Source: Lumbricus rubellus (lineage: Eukaryota; Annelida; Clitellata; Crassiclitellata; Lumbricidae). From it: 64,000 nucleotides of DNA. The stretch lies in contig OX243816.1 in NCBI GenBank assembly GCA_945859605.1, positions 29,633,368 through 29,697,367 on the forward strand. Reading direction: 5' to 3'. This document shows positions 14,101 through 30,976 of this stretch, in pieces. The translations under genes were made by a program, and so were the position numbers. The notes beneath the pieces are model-generated. The model saw only the letters and a list, made by a program, of their open reading frames with translations, had not been told where the DNA came from and did no database searches. Within the stretch, counting starts at the first letter, position 1, and every line of letters starts with the position of its first letter.

Positions 14101-16599
14101 GATTCAAATGGCATATCTAACTACCATTTTAAACTACTGCACTGTATCTAACTACCATTTTAAACTACTGCACTGTATCTAACTACCATTTTAAACTACT
14201 GCACTGTATCTAACTACCATTTTAAACTACTGCACTGTATCTAACTACCATTTTAGACTACTGCACAGAGAGTAGCTAGACTGGTTGTATACCAATTAAA
14301 CAGCAAGTCATAAAAAACTAGCCTTCAAATTGTTCGGACAAGAACCACAGAGCTACCCAACAGAGCAATATGTTGGCTGCAGTGTCCTATTTAAGTGCAA
14401 TCAAGCAGTTTCAATACATATTATGTCCTTATGACAGCAACAGACCTTGAATATATCAGCCATGTCCAATAACGAAAACCAATCTATTCAATCAAATCAA
14501 CTACTCTTGATTGATCCAAATCAATCAATGCTACCGATCGACCGACTTATCATCGTATTAACCGTATACATTATTTAACCGCTATAAAATAATCCGTATT
14601 TCAGACGCTTCCTTTGCGAGTAAAAAACCGACTGCTAAATATTGAGTCAGCAAAGCCGGCTGTGAAATGATTGGCAGATGGCTTTAGAAAAACAACGGAC
14701 AAATCATCTCTCAGCTTTTATTTGGCAGGCTCTTGTCCACAGCCAGCTGAGGCCAAAACCTTAAAAAGCCAGGCTGCTGTCGACAGCCATTCATTGCTGT
14801 GTATGTAAATAAATCGGGACAGACCAAATCGATGGTATCGGAATGACCCCTACAAGTATGTCGTGATCAGGATATAAATGAAACTGCTCACGTACAATGA
14901 TCATACTTCTTCTATTTTAAGCAAAACGAAATTAAAGTTGCAGAAGATACCGAGTCTGTAGCAGCTTTTAGAAAGGATGCCAAAGGTCATGTCCCCCAAA
15001 CTGAACCTTTGATCCTAGGTGCTTCCAAAGAAATTATAGGACACACTTTCTAAGCATTTGAATATGCTCAATGACGGATTCAACTTGACCATCTGAGTAT
15101 ATTTGCCATTGGCAGCTCTAGCAGTAGGGATTATGGTTGCATACTCAGATCAAACTAATGCTTTCTCAGCTTTAGAATAGAAGGAAATGGTTATAGCAAA
15201 GCTACGAAACCATAGGCCATCAAAGATCCTGATCCTTGCATCTTATTCAATTGTACAACACTTGTAAGATGAGCCGTATAGATGCTCTCTCGCACTCACC
15301 CATACATATTACATACCCATGTGTTCGCACATACGTGCAGTCATACAGGCATACAAGCACACACACACATACACATAGGCCTACACATGCACACAAACAT
15401 ATACACAAGAGTTTCCACATGGCAAGAAGGAGAGAGAGAGAGACATATCTTTTATATTCTGGAAAATAGGACACAGGTGTATTGGGAACAATAAAATTTT
15501 GACAGGAAACTGGACTTCCTGTTAGGTATCAACTTCTGGATATCATTAGCACCCTTACACATGAGTGTGGTGTGTGTGTGCAAAGTTTAATCCTACATTT
15601 TCATGAACAAGCGTAATCACCCATCCACAAAAGCAACTGAAAATGACCTACTTAACATCAAGAGCTTCCTCAATAATTATTATTGCATGACCATCCACCA
15701 ATCTATGCAATCAATCTGCCATTGGCTGTTGATATAATATTACTGATAACAGCTGGGTCTGCCTGGCCACTTGTTTATTGGTTTACTACTTAATAAAATA
15801 GTTAGCATCCTTCAAACCCCGGACCATGCGTACAGAACTGCTCATAAGGAAGGCTTACAAGTACCATATTGTAAATGAGCGATTTTTATCATCTGCCACA
15901 AAATTCTACAAATCTGTTGACTGCTGCAGAAATGCATAACAAAGGTGTCATGTAGCCACAAGTTAAGTGACCAAATTTGAGTTAGGCTACATACACATGC
16001 TTAACTCATTCCCGCCTGAATTGTTCCGATACCTATTGCGTTAATCGGGTCACCCGCGACCCGATCCGGCGGGAAAGAGTTAAAGGAAGTGAACAAAAAA
16101 CCATTCAGACAAAGCCACATAACACAAAACCTTGAATAAACTTCTAAAATGAGTATACTTTGAGGTACAATAAGGCAAGGTATAATACTATACGTATATT
16201 TGGTTCATGCCTCTATGAGTAATACTGTCTCTGGATGATCCATCTGACCTCATGCAAAAGAGCCATTGAATAAACTGGTGCACAAAGCTTACTTAGCTCG
16301 TAGGCATTGGTTCAGAAATTCCAATGTTACTTACTTACTTACTTACTTATACTTTGCTGCAACATGCAAGTAAGAAGTTTTATGCAGATTATCTAAAACT
16401 GAAATTGCAGTTTATCAACACTTCCTTCCAACTTTTAATAACCAACCTCTGCATCTGGCTGCTGGCATTCTTCTTTGGGTCGTCTATTGTAGATGACTCG
16501 TCCGGATTTCTTCATAACAATAGAACCTTGGTGACGCAATAGGTATTTTCCAGCAGCTGATCGCTCCACATTCCGTCTTGTTTTCTCCACTTCCGACAT
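1001..16599 (-). CDS. FGD-family RhoGEF (DH-PH), 3' part off the left edge
   Basis: FGD proteins exchange GDP for GTP on Cdc42-type GTPases and link actin to membranes through DH, PH, FYVE and PH domains. Fourteen coding exons join in frame to 966 residues: 16447-16599, 12920-13061, 10655-10735, 8175-9760, 7254-7340, 5714-5859, 5161-5317, 4337-4424, 3855-3905, 3307-3365, 2631-2774, 2106-2198, 1524-1603, 1001-1031. Residues about 659-850 form the DH domain, including [10 protein letters not shown] followed by RIPRYELLL, the FGD form of the third conserved DH helix. PH starts near 870 ([32 protein letters not shown]) and is cut before its last helix. FYVE and PH2 should lie left of the window. 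The N-terminal 650 residues are disordered and acidic. Which FGD paralogue this is cannot be decided; the long N-terminus recalls FGD5/FGD6. Confidence 0.88.
1524..1603 (-). CDS. FGD-like exon 13 (PH)
   Basis: Residues 930-956, phase 0 to 2. [15 protein letters not shown] is the late PH strand pair (FGD1: FLVSGKQRSLEL-like). Confidence 0.88.
2106..2198 (-). CDS. FGD-like exon 12 (PH)
   Basis: Residues 899-929, phase 0 to 0. [10 protein letters not shown] then [13 protein letters not shown] give PH strands with the FGD spacing. Confidence 0.9.
2631..2774 (-). CDS. FGD-like exon 11 (DH-PH junction)
   Basis: Residues 851-898, phase 0 to 0. [18 protein letters not shown] corresponds to the DIVxPTxELIKEGxxLK segment that leads from DH into the first PH domain. 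It ends DKHLFL, the start of a PH strand. Confidence 0.9.
3307..3365 (-). CDS. FGD-like exon 10 (last DH helix)
   Basis: Residues 831-850, phase 1 to 0; [19 protein letters not shown] corresponds to the I-x-x-AA-x-HSN helix at the end of the DH core. Donor ATG/gtaagt. Confidence 0.85.
3389..3471. repeat. 35-bp inverted repeat (hairpin) just upstream of FGD-like exon 10
   Basis: Arms 3389-3423 and 3437-3471 match at 33 of 35 positions around a 13-nt loop (arm begins ttgcaaccat). In transcript orientation the hairpin ends 24 nt before the exon 10 acceptor. Confidence 0.85.
3855..3905 (-). CDS. FGD-like exon 9 (DH)
   Basis: Residues 814-831, phase 1 to 1; [18 protein letters not shown] continues the LLL-x-x-YL-x-x-LP pattern of DH domains. 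An upstream alternative acceptor at tgtaag keeps the same phase but would add six residues that break the family alignment. Confidence 0.85.
   Translation of the reverse strand, partial: SIWRIYRRILTKEKSL
4337..4424 (-). CDS. FGD-like exon 8 (DH CR3)
   Basis: Residues 785-814, phase 0 to 1, acceptor ttttcag, donor gtacgt. [20 protein letters not shown] is the signature DH helix. The usual Val-Gln before Arg-Ile-Pro-Arg-Tyr is Ile-Leu here. Confidence 0.92.
4530..4615 (+). mobile_element. SINE 3' tail with (GAAT)n
   Basis: Carries the agcgcttctgagtag and gcgctatataaat boxes shared with the other SINE copies here, followed by a short GAAT repeat. The 5' tRNA-like half is missing. Confidence 0.6.
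4878..5066. repeat. 64-bp tandem repeat, about three copies
   Basis: Units start at 4878, 4942 and 5006 with attctaagaag. The first two are nearly identical and the third is diverged. Intronic, 95 bp from FGD-like exon 7. Confidence 0.9.
5161..5317 (-). CDS. FGD-like exon 7 (DH)
   Basis: Residues 732-784, phase 2 to 0. It contains [20 protein letters not shown] followed by a FSRFIHGIQ segment, as in the DH helices of conserved region 2. Confidence 0.9.
5399..5545. repeat. ATCC/CATC-rich degenerate microsatellite
   Basis: Irregular tccatccatc-type repeats. No coding signal. Confidence 0.6.
5714..5859 (-). CDS. FGD-like exon 6 (DH)
   Basis: Residues 684-732, phase 0 to 2, acceptor ttgtag and donor gtaaga. 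[20 protein letters not shown] matches the DH helix that FGD proteins write as a VxxIFxNIxxIYxxH-type sequence. Confidence 0.9.
5860..7253. other. FGD-like intron between exons 5 and 6
   Basis: Contains an (ATT)n tract at about 6245-6309, an AT-rich stretch at 6830-6900 and a SINE tail at 7137-7205. Nothing else recognised. Confidence 0.6.
7137..7205 (+). mobile_element. SINE 3' tail
   Basis: Diverged copy of the same tail as at 4530 (gtttctgagtgg, then actatataaattcttgaa). Confidence 0.5.
7254..7340 (-). CDS. FGD-like exon 5 (DH start)
   Basis: Residues 655-683, phase 0 to 0. [19 protein letters not shown] is the first conserved DH helix (CR1), the GTPase-contacting segment with its usual E-T-E-x-x-Y core. 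Confidence 0.9.
7690..7880 (+). mobile_element. possible tRNA-derived SINE, diverged
   Basis: A GGGTTCAATACCC box resembling a tRNA B box at about 7786, in a context like other SINEs of the window but poorly conserved. Confidence 0.35.
8109..8164. repeat. (ATT)n microsatellite
   Basis: Pure ATT run starting 10 bp inside the intron after FGD-like exon 4. Confidence 0.95.
8175..9760 (-). CDS. FGD-like exon 4, giant acidic exon with tyrosine motifs
   Basis: Residues 126-654 from a single 1586-bp exon; acceptor cttcag, donor GAG/gtaatt, phase 1 to 0. In order: six to seven copies of a 10-residue unit ([10 protein letters not shown], about residues 166-227); then an acidic region with tyrosines in YIDM (about 317), YEEI (333), YEDI (359), YEEI (407) and YENY (568); a small Cys cluster [14 protein letters not shown]; and poly-Ser stretches. 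The Asn run that the same frame reads below 8175 comes from an (ATT)n microsatellite after the donor and is intronic. No folded domain is recognised. Confidence 0.85.
9458..9650 (-). repeat. 30-bp coding minisatellite
   Basis: Six to seven tandem 30-bp units inside FGD-like exon 4, encoding the 10-residue unit [10 protein letters not shown] with A/V and R/H variants. The length is a multiple of three, so copy-number change would keep the frame. Confidence 0.95.
10655..10735 (-). CDS. FGD-like exon 3
   Basis: Residues 99-126, phase 1 to 1, acceptor ttttag and donor gttagt. Basic and Ser-rich ([18 protein letters not shown]). No domain is recognised. It is supported by frame continuity with both neighbours. 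Confidence 0.65.
12920..13061 (-). CDS. FGD-like exon 2
   Basis: Residues 52-99, phase 0 to 1, acceptor ttgtag and donor gtaaga. It ends in a basic, amphipathic segment, [20 protein letters not shown], like the short helix that precedes the low-complexity region in other FGD proteins. Confidence 0.75.
13381..13512. mobile_element. hAT-like MITE, 132 bp
   Basis: Inverted ends CAGTGGTGTAGTG and CACTACACTACTG-like, flanked by exact 8-bp target duplications TTTGTAAT (13373-13380 and 13513-13520). Non-coding, in the first FGD-like intron. Confidence 0.9.
13521..16000. other. remainder of FGD-like intron 1
   Basis: Apart from the 31-bp tandem repeat and a CA-rich patch near 15350-15410, I see no gene, RNA or recognised element. 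Confidence 0.45.
14115..14268. repeat. 31-bp tandem repeat, five copies
   Basis: Unit starts atctaactaccattttaaac. The first four copies are identical and the fifth has changes near its end. Intronic. Confidence 0.95.
16005..16079. mobile_element. piggyBac-like mini-MITE, 75 bp
   Basis: Flanked by TTAA (16001-16004, 16080-16083) with inverted ends CTCATTCCCGCC and CTCTTTCCCGCC (11 of 12). TTAA duplication is the mark of piggyBac-type insertion. Assignment from size, TTAA and ends only. Confidence 0.6.
16447..16599 (-). CDS. FGD-like exon 1 (start codon)
   Basis: Residues 1-51, beginning [10 protein letters not shown]. It has an open frame from the ATG and a GAG/gttggt donor, phase 0. The ATG is the first Met in this frame. 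A further upstream coding or non-coding exon cannot be excluded, and the donor is weaker than the others in the gene. Confidence 0.6.
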
Positions 16600-18215
16600 C
16601 TCATTGGGTGAGGATCACGAAAACCAGATGACAGCTGACAAACTAAATGGTCACGTTTATCAGATCACATGAGTACAGCAACTGGTTTTGAATCCAATGA
16701 ACTCCAAAAGCTCCTCAAAAGAAATAGTCGCAACCCATCTGAAGACGACAAATCCTCAGATCATATGAGACTGCTGAAATTCACTTGTTAGATCCAGTTG
16801 AAATCGAGAATATCAGCTGAAAATCACATACGAGTAAAAGGATTTACTTCGTTACACGATGCGAGTTCAACAAGGTCAATCTCAAGTATTGATCTGAAAG
16901 CTTTCAGCCAGCATCAACTAAATTATGTCACAACATCAAGTTGCACATGCATGCTTACAAGTAAACAAATCAATCGATAGACGAGGAGACTAAGCTGAGC
17001 ATCTCCTGACCTATTTCTGACTTATTGAGCGCTGAAGAAATGAGCAATATGATAATAGCTGCATTTATATAATTAGCATTTAATCTCATAATGTATGCAG
17101 CACTGGCGACTCATTAACATATCCACAGACGAGATTCAGCTTCACTCAGTTCTACATATATCCAAAAGCTCTACGACTGAAATTTTTGCACAGCATTTCA
17201 CTGTGACTCAAAAGCTGCAAGTTTCTGACAACAGTCCACAGTCTATATATTTGCATCAACAATGTCTGCTTTCTCAGTACTAGTAAATTTTCAAGTGGTA
17301 ATTAATCATGGCCGCCTCACATGGAGCTTAGATAACTTCAGCCACAGCAGTTACTACTTTTTCTTAGCCCTACAGGACCTGAAAACAAAAATGAATCTCA
17401 TGACTACAGCCAAACCATTTAGTTTTACCTTAGCCAAGATCTAGACCACTTTTACCTAGCCAGAGTCATAGATATAGCAATCAACCCTTAGCCTGGCATA
17501 GGCTTCCATGCAATTGCCTTTCATATGATCTGTATTTTCCAAGTGGTCTTGTTTAGTCATACCGAGAGCAAATCAGGTTCATCCGTTCTCTTTGGTGTAC
17601 TTTCATCCTTGGGTCACTTTTCTACATTCTATACACATGCTCGGCTTACAGGCTACAGCCCATGTAACCAAATTCTCATATTTAAGCATAAATGACATGA
17701 AGGCCGGTCATTCCAGATGGAGGGGAATTCGAGTCATCTCTCTAAACTCTGTTCAGTTTGATTTTTCCAGTTACATTAAGACAACATCTTCACATCTTCT
17801 AGATGGCCAGTTGGCCACGTCTTCTGAACCACTCAAAAACCCGGTACTTTTAAGTTCTCAGAAGCTTTTAGGAATTCCTGAAATGCAGTTTCATACCAAA
17901 GTTCACATACATACATGGAGATATATGTGGCTGGAGAATTTGAATCATTTGTAGTTTGTGCAGACCTCTAGTACTAGTGCTAATAAGAAGTGAGTTACAC
18001 TAGTCTAGTTGGCTAGAGACCACAGCTGAGGCATCACAGTCCTATAATAATCAACCTCTTTCTGTCTGTATGTCTGTCTGTTTATCTGTCTGTGTGTCTT
18101 TGTCTATCTGTGTCTGTGTGTCTTTGCGTCTCTGTGTTTCTGTTCCTCCCTTTCGAAATAGCCTATGTAGTATGTACATGTATGAGCACTATTTAAATGC
18201 CGCACTACCATAAAC

Positions 18216-19372
18216 TAGGGTTGCCAGACGTCCGGTAATGAACCGGACAGTCCGGAATTTACACAAACTGTCCGGTTAGAAATTTTAGACATTACCGGAC
18301 ATGGCTGTGTCCGGTAAATAATTATTGCTAGCAACAAGTGTATTTGGAGTGTATAGTTTCTTGGGCCATGAAAATAATATTTTATCTGCTTACGATTTTC
18401 CCGCGTATATATAAAGGATTGCCTTTTGAAACAAAGCCAAATTTATGCTTAGGCCCTACACACATCATATACGGCGTCGTTAAATAAAATATGATAACAG
18501 AGCCAAATATATGATGCACGGATCTAGTCTGTATACCTTGTGCAAGTTGTGCATAGAGTTGGACGCTTAATTAATAGGCCTACATACAGTAGTTCAAATA
18601 ATGGCTGAACCGAATCTCCTTATTTAGGCTCTGTCTCTGTATGTCCGTTTGTTCGTCTGTCTGTCTCTCTCGGTACAAACGAACTCTCCCTCTCTGTCTG
18701 TCTATCTTCCTTCTTTCCCTTAAGGCTTAAACAAGGACGCTTGTAATCTGTCTGTGCTTATCTGCCTCTCCATCTCTGCCTGTCTCTGTCTGTCTGTGTC
18801 AATCTGCCACTCTAGTTCGCTCTGGTCTTTATAGCCCGTCTCTTAAACCCCACACTGATTAATTATATTTGTCTCGACTACAAAGATTCGCGCCCTAATG
18901 ATGCATTGCTACACCTGATATTATATGTTTTCCTTGCAAGTCTATGTCAGCTGGAGCTGGAGGTTATCTACGGAATTGAACTGAGCGATAAAATCGTTAA
19001 ATGTGTGTTTAAGTATTATTGTTTAATATCCGAATTCAGTCATTCGTCCCGGCGCCAAATTTTTGAAATTAGCCGCTACATATAATATTTATAGGCCTAT
19101 GCACAATTTTATCCACCCTTTAGGTCTATTATAGGCTGTATACATTATATATATATATTAAAATATGAATTACCCAACGTTGCCCGGGAAAATTCGGTTT
19201 TTCACCCCCCCCTGCCAAGCCTCATCCAACCCCACACACAAACACGCAGACACACACACGCGCACGCACACACACACACATATATATATATAATATATAA
19301 AATATATATTTATGGCCCCGTAACGGGATAACCATTGTCCGGTAATTTCCTAAAGGCCATCTGGCAACCCTA
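18216..19372. mobile_element. hAT-like non-autonomous element, 1157 bp
   Basis: Ends TAGGGTTGCCAGACGTCCGG and, inverted, TAGGGTTGCCAGATGGCC; flanked by exact 8-bp duplications CCATAAAC (18208-18215, 19373-19380). The subterminal ccggtaa motif recurs several times. No transposase frame seen. Confidence 0.92.
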
Positions 19373-21314
19373 CCATAAACTCGTCAGAATTTTGCGCCTT
19401 AGACAACTTTGCTTATTAGGCTCATGTCAATTATTGTGCTGAAAATTGTTTCCGCATATTAGATCTTATTACAGCAGATAGGAATCATGGGTTTTACAGC
19501 CATGTGTATAACTGTCTGCCTAGGCGGCCTTTGGCTGCTTGGCAGGGTGGGCCAAAAGATGGCAATGTTCAGTGATAATTAGGCACTGTTGACCCGTATG
19601 ATAGCAACAGATTGAGTAAATATTAACACTTTATTGAACATTTACTTTAAGCATCATGCTGAGCAATCAGTAATTAACTAAGACTCAAAGCATTAAAAGC
19701 TTGGTTGCTCAACAATTAAATTTCAACAAGTAAATAAAGTTAATGTCTAATAAAATTGGGGGTGCTAACCGATTCTGTTCCTATACTAGCACCAATGCAT
19801 TGAAAGTCTTTATAGAAAACTGTCTACTCAGGTTTTTTTTACTATATTAAGTCTCTTCTAAAAAAAGTGTTTGCGCTTCCACCCTCTAACATCAAAGCAC
19901 AATTGAAGACCGCACAGCTATAAATTGTTTGGTGTTTGTGGACATTGAGGGAACATCCTGGTGGGACTTGTCCTATTGAAGTGCCTGCGGGGAATCCAGA
20001 GGAAATGACGGGGGAAATGTCCAGAGGGGATTTATGAGGCTCCCATTATGAAAAACCTATAGGCACTTGATGAGAAGAAAATAAGAAAGGGGAAATCCAG
20101 TGGAACTGTGGCACACATAGCAAGGGTCTACATGAGGGAGATCATCGATCATTTAGTATGAAGCCATTAGATCACCGCTTTATAATACCCTCCAGAGGTT
20201 ACCTTGACACAGCTAGAGTCTGTCCTGAAGGACCGTATAGCATTTGGCAAAAAGGTCAAACTATCCAGACTAAATGGGATGCTCAGAGAGCAAGAAGAGT
20301 CTAGCATATGCTTTAAATTAGAACTCGATGTCATGCCTTATATAATCATTTAATTATACCATAAGCTACGCCCTTGTAGTGATATTGTGACAACATAATG
20401 CTTTTGTACCTATATTTCATATATATATTAATATATATCTACATATATGTATAATACATTGTATATATACACATTATATGTATATAATTATATTTTGTAA
20501 TAATGTCCTGATGGTGCAGCCAAGCATGCCAGCCTTAATATTAATAGATGTAATCTCATGCATGGCGTCTGGTGCTTGAAAGCAGCCTAAGCTTATAATA
20601 CGGATGCTGCATAAAAGTGCTGAGCTAGATCCTGCAGAGCTCTGCATGCATCCTGTTTCTGTGTTTTGCTTCCGGCAACATTAGGCTCAGCTGTAGGAAG
20701 CCTATTGATTAGCATCATGATGTATTGAACTTTATTCTAGTACTAAATATATAGACATACCATGATGAACGTAAATGTATCATGATGAATATAAATATAA
20801 TAATAATTTATAATACATATACACTAATACAATTAAAACTATATTACCATATATCTTCAGCGATTCAATGTATATTGGAGCGATCCTAACTCCTAAGGAA
20901 TACAATCAAAAGAGAAATAAAAGTTAACCATGTAACGAGACACCAGTCAGTTTTAAAACCAGTGTTGTATGCAAGATAAGGAAGAGAATGATAAAGGATA
21001 AACATAATGGATAATAAGAAAATGAGTAAGATATGATAGTCAACACTGAATAGTGTTTGATCATAATCTGACTCCAATTATTTGTATACAATTCTCATCA
21101 TGCTTTGTTCCTATCGTTTGTACCAAAATAAATGTATAACCTCTCCTTATTTGTTGGTAGATTTCCTCTCTTTTTCAAACTGTCTAAGCTCTAACCTGCT
21201 GCTGTGCATATCCATGCTTTACTGCATCTGTCTCTATGGTTTATTTAAAACTGTGTTCACAGTTCATCATTATCAAATCAATAGTCCTGAACTACAGCAT
21301 ATAAATATACAAAC

Positions 21315-21640
21315 CAAATACACCACCTTGAAGCTATTCAGAATGCTTTTGCTCATGCATGCAATATAATTCCTAAATTTCACCGCAGGACTGCTGTCAT
21401 CAAATCACTTCACTGTCTTACAATATCTGGGCACAAACAGAATAGAATTTTTATGACTCACTCATCTGCTGCACTCATCAATCCTCCAAGTCCTCCAATC
21501 TGCATAAGCTATGCTCAACCTGCTCCTCTTCAGAACTAACACTTTCCCACCATTCTGAAATTTAATGCCTCATTTCTAAACAATATAGATCCATAGTTCA
21601 GGCTGCAGTACCTCTGGAACAAACTGTCACAATAGGTAGG
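21315..21640 (+). pseudogene. decayed LINE reverse transcriptase C-terminus
   Basis: Reading through stops and frame changes shows fragments such as HLEAIQNAFAHA, a TAVIKSLHCLTIS stretch and LWNKLS, which resemble the HLExIQNAAAR, LxxLHWLPI and LWNxLP blocks at the end of jockey/CR1-like LINE proteins. No intact frame. Confidence 0.45.
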
Positions 21641-23588
21641 CCTACAACAGTTATTTGAAATCACTTTAAATAGCAACTCACCAAACCTGCACCTTCTGGC
21701 TCCTAGCAGCTAGTCCCGAGTCTTTCACTCAAAATTGAGGAGTTTTCCACAAATATCTTACCTAATTCCACTTTCCTCCCCCACCCCACCTCGTTTGATG
21801 CTCCAATTGTAAACATCGTACACCATAGATGAGATACTTGACTGCATGTTTGACAAACCATGCATATAATCTAGATTTGGCACCGATTCCAACTTTATCA
21901 TGCATAAAAAGCCTGAAATAGGTTCTGCTGCACTTACTATTTTGCTTCAACGGTTTTGCATCGTAGAAGATAGCCTATCCAATGAAATATCACAATATAG
22001 CTGGAGGTTAAGTAGCCCAGTGGCTCAACGCAATGTCATGCTTCAAACAGATAACATGAAGTCCTCATTTACAGCGACAGGCTACAGGCCTATTACTTTT
22101 AAATGTTACGACTCCTACGTCAGTGAACTGCATCATGTGAACTGTGTTTAATTGGGACTTTTTCTGTAATTCTGCACACGCCTTTTTGCTACAACCAATA
22201 ATGATTATCGTGCTAAAATGACAACACATCGGACATTGTCAAGTCAACGATGCACACTATTTGTTGTCATCATGCCTTTCGAACACACACACACGTGCTT
22301 GTTGGAGGATGATTGGCCGACACCTAACGCCCACAGATGGGTTACTTGAATCCTCTCGGCTTGCAGAGTCAACCAAATCGACCACGGACAATAGGCCTAG
22401 GCCTATAGGCCTATGGCCTAATAATATAAGTACCTCTTTAATAGTATTAATACGAGAAACGTCCACGTACATTTGCAATAGGCCTATTTATATAGGCTTC
22501 ATATAGGCTACGTAGTGCAAAAACGAATAATATTCAACACGTAAGAAGAAAATATTATGGAAGCGAATTCTGTGTTTTTGTATTTTGGGGTTTCTGGCCT
22601 AATTTCAAGATTTCTACAACGCATAATAGTGAGGATAAGGTCCAAAAACGCAATGCATTGTGCATCTTGTGGATAAAAGCAACAAATTTTACAGCTAAGC
22701 TTAGGCCTAGGCCTAAAGCGCATTCTCGAAATGTTGCATGTAGGCGTAGGCCCTATGTGGGTAGATTTTAATTATGTATGCATACTATACTGCTTCTAAT
22801 AAGGGCTTAAAGTGTGGCAGGACGGTCATGGACGGCGTCCTGGCACTTATTTTCAAATCTCTATGCCGTCCTGCCACTTATTTGGCCAGCACACCTGAAA
22901 ATGTAAGGGGCACTTCTTTTGGAAAAATAAGAGGCGTCCAGGCACTTATTTGTTTTACACTTTTAGCACTGCTTCTAATAATTATTATTCCTAACAGCGG
23001 CTGATTCTTTTGCATTCCCACATACGATTATATAAGGCGCTATATCAATTATACGCGAGTGCAAGATTACATGATGCTGAGTCTGAGATATTTATGTCTA
23101 TGATTCGAAGAGCTCATATGGCGCCCCATAGGGAATGCTTTTAAAACTTTTCAGTCAATTTGTTTCAATTCGCAAGAGGAACTAACTAGTGCAAAGTGTA
23201 ACAAGTAGTTTTCTTAGAAATTGCTTGTTTGTAACAAATATTTATACCTTTTTGTGTGCCTTAAGTCTGTTGTTATTGGGACTGTGTAAAATATATATGA
23301 GGTCGTTGGTGTGAGGGATCGAAATTTCTTTTAGGACTCATGACAAAATTATTAGCACAAAAATAAAAATAAAAATAAAATTGTGATTAGTAAACGGTAT
23401 GTACTATGTGCAATTGACTATTATTATCTAAGAGCAACTAACGATCTAGTTGAGTAATTTCTGGTAATTGAATACGCTATAGACCACTATAGACTGCATA
23501 TTATAATAGATCTATCCTGTAATATTTTTATTGCGCATCATGAGGCGGTATGGTGCTCGCCTCCGATCGTCATGTGATGGCCAGCCAG

Positions 23589-23617
23589 CCGGAAGTGGAG
23601 GATATTGAGTGACGTCA
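23589..23617 (+). promoter_or_regulatory. ETS-like site and perfect CRE upstream of Rab7
   Basis: CCGGAAGT (23589-23596) and TGACGTCA (23610-23617) lie 14 bp apart, about 85 bp before the predicted first donor. ETS and CRE sites are common in housekeeping promoters. Function is inferred from sequence only. Confidence 0.5.
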
Positions 23618-23619
23618 TG

Positions 23620-23701
23620 GTCACAAGACAGCGGACCAAAGGAGAAATATTGATGTAAATTTTGTCAACATCGATTCCATAATTATTTATTTTATCCAGC
23701 G
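23620..23701 (+). other. probable non-coding first exon of Rab7 (start uncertain)
   Basis: A strong donor GCG/gtgagt at 23702 pairs with acceptor ctttgacag before 24173, giving a 5'UTR intron 51 bp ahead of the ATG. The transcription start was not determined. Confidence 0.5.
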
Positions 23702-24224
23702 GTGAGTGAATTAAGAGTAGTGGTATTCGAGCTTCTTCATTTATTCCCAGTGCGTATCCGTAGTTAGGTGAAAATCACGCGCAAGGAGTGATCGCGATGT
23801 CGTTGTTTTGTTTTTAGGGCGTAGTCGAGAGTGATAGTGCGAGAGAGACCTATTTAGGCCTTGCGATATTCGCGTTGGCGGGATGTGGATGGAAATATCA
23901 CAGCTCGGGTGTTTATGACTCGCCGTCATATTATCGAGAGTCATTATTGTAATTCCAAGGTGTAATTGGTGAATGTCTAGCTGCGTTTCTGCGGTTAAAT
24001 TTCGCTTTCATTCCAGTGGAGCTTTAGTCTTCATTAGTTCGTGGGACAGGATTACTGATTATCAAAGAGGGTATACCGTATTATAGGTATACACTTTTAG
24101 CGAGAAGCGTAGCTCTTTTAGCATTGTCAGCTGCATTTTGTTATAGGTTGTTCTTTAATTACTCTTTGACAGATCATAGGAAGTTGTAGGAGACTTTACC
24201 AAGTTAAGGGAAAAAACCGCATCC

Positions 24225-29918
<5,694 letters not shown>

Positions 29919-30407
29919 CCGGCCCTCTAGCGGCAATTATACGGAACATAATAACACCAATCTGATGACACAATAATATATGTGACTATGCTATTTTCTT
30001 GAAGTCAATGATAATGAACGACAGGCGTGATAGTTATATGCACAACCACACGACGTATGTGTTATGTGTGTATACTGTATACATAAAATATATTATTTAT
30101 CTATGTGTATGTTATATGAAATTCATACCATATACATATGTAACGTATAGAATATATGTGAAGTACATACAGTGTTTGTATACCTTGGATTGCATGTCTG
30201 TTTTATAGTTGCATGTAATCTATACGATTGGTTCCATGTGTGCGTATGGCTAAGTGCGTTAGCTGAAATGTGGTTGCTTGTGGTATATTCAGGATACACG
30301 GTACATGCAGGTCTACTAAACATAGGAACATGTATGTGCCTATGTATCTAGATAGATACAGTAAGTGTCACAAGTATAGGGTATATATTCATTTTATGTT
30401 CAAGTCT

Positions 30408-30413
30408 AATAAA
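30408..30413 (+). other. RAB7: candidate Rab7 polyadenylation signal
   Basis: AATAAA 490 bp after the stop codon, in AT-rich 3'UTR. The cleavage site is not known. Confidence 0.4.
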
Positions 30414-30976
30414 TATTATTAGATCTGTAATATATATATATATACACTTACGTGGATCATTGTATATACATTAATTAATTTTAGTTGATAGTTTATATTT
30501 TGCATTCCCAAGTTAGGCCTGCACTGGCACCCAGTTACTAGCTCAACAGCAATTGTGCCACTTATGAGTTCGACAAGAGAAACGATTTCTTATTTGGTTT
30601 AAGTGGGAAAGTTGTTCTTCAGGTAAGAATTTCCAGCAGTGTTGTCTATATGGATGGCTAGACAGACAGACGGAAGACAGATACAGGAAGAGAAAAGGAA
30701 TTGTTCAATGGTGGGTGATTACCAGTAGCCTGTGGAGAAAGATCTAGCTGGAGCGATCTCGTAGTTCTTGCCTTGGTGCCTGATTTCTTGCTTTGCTCAT
30801 CTCTATAGGGATTTTTCTTTTGGTTGTTCATAGTCATGTCTGCAGTTTTATTGTGCTGCATCACAATACATGTATCTCTATTCTCTAGCTATGATGTGCG
30901 TATAAAAGAAGTAGCGATATTGAAGAGTTGGTATATTTAACTTTTGATTTATAGTAACTGCTACATATTGTGGGGG

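Larger units (their letters stand above)
16600..23500. other. intergenic region between the FGD-like gene and Rab7
   Basis: Contains the promoter side of the minus-strand gene (no element recognised), TCTG-rich repeats (18061-18135), a hAT-like element, AT-rich TA repeats at 20400-20500 and a decayed LINE. Short open frames here lack splice or family support. Confidence 0.5.
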
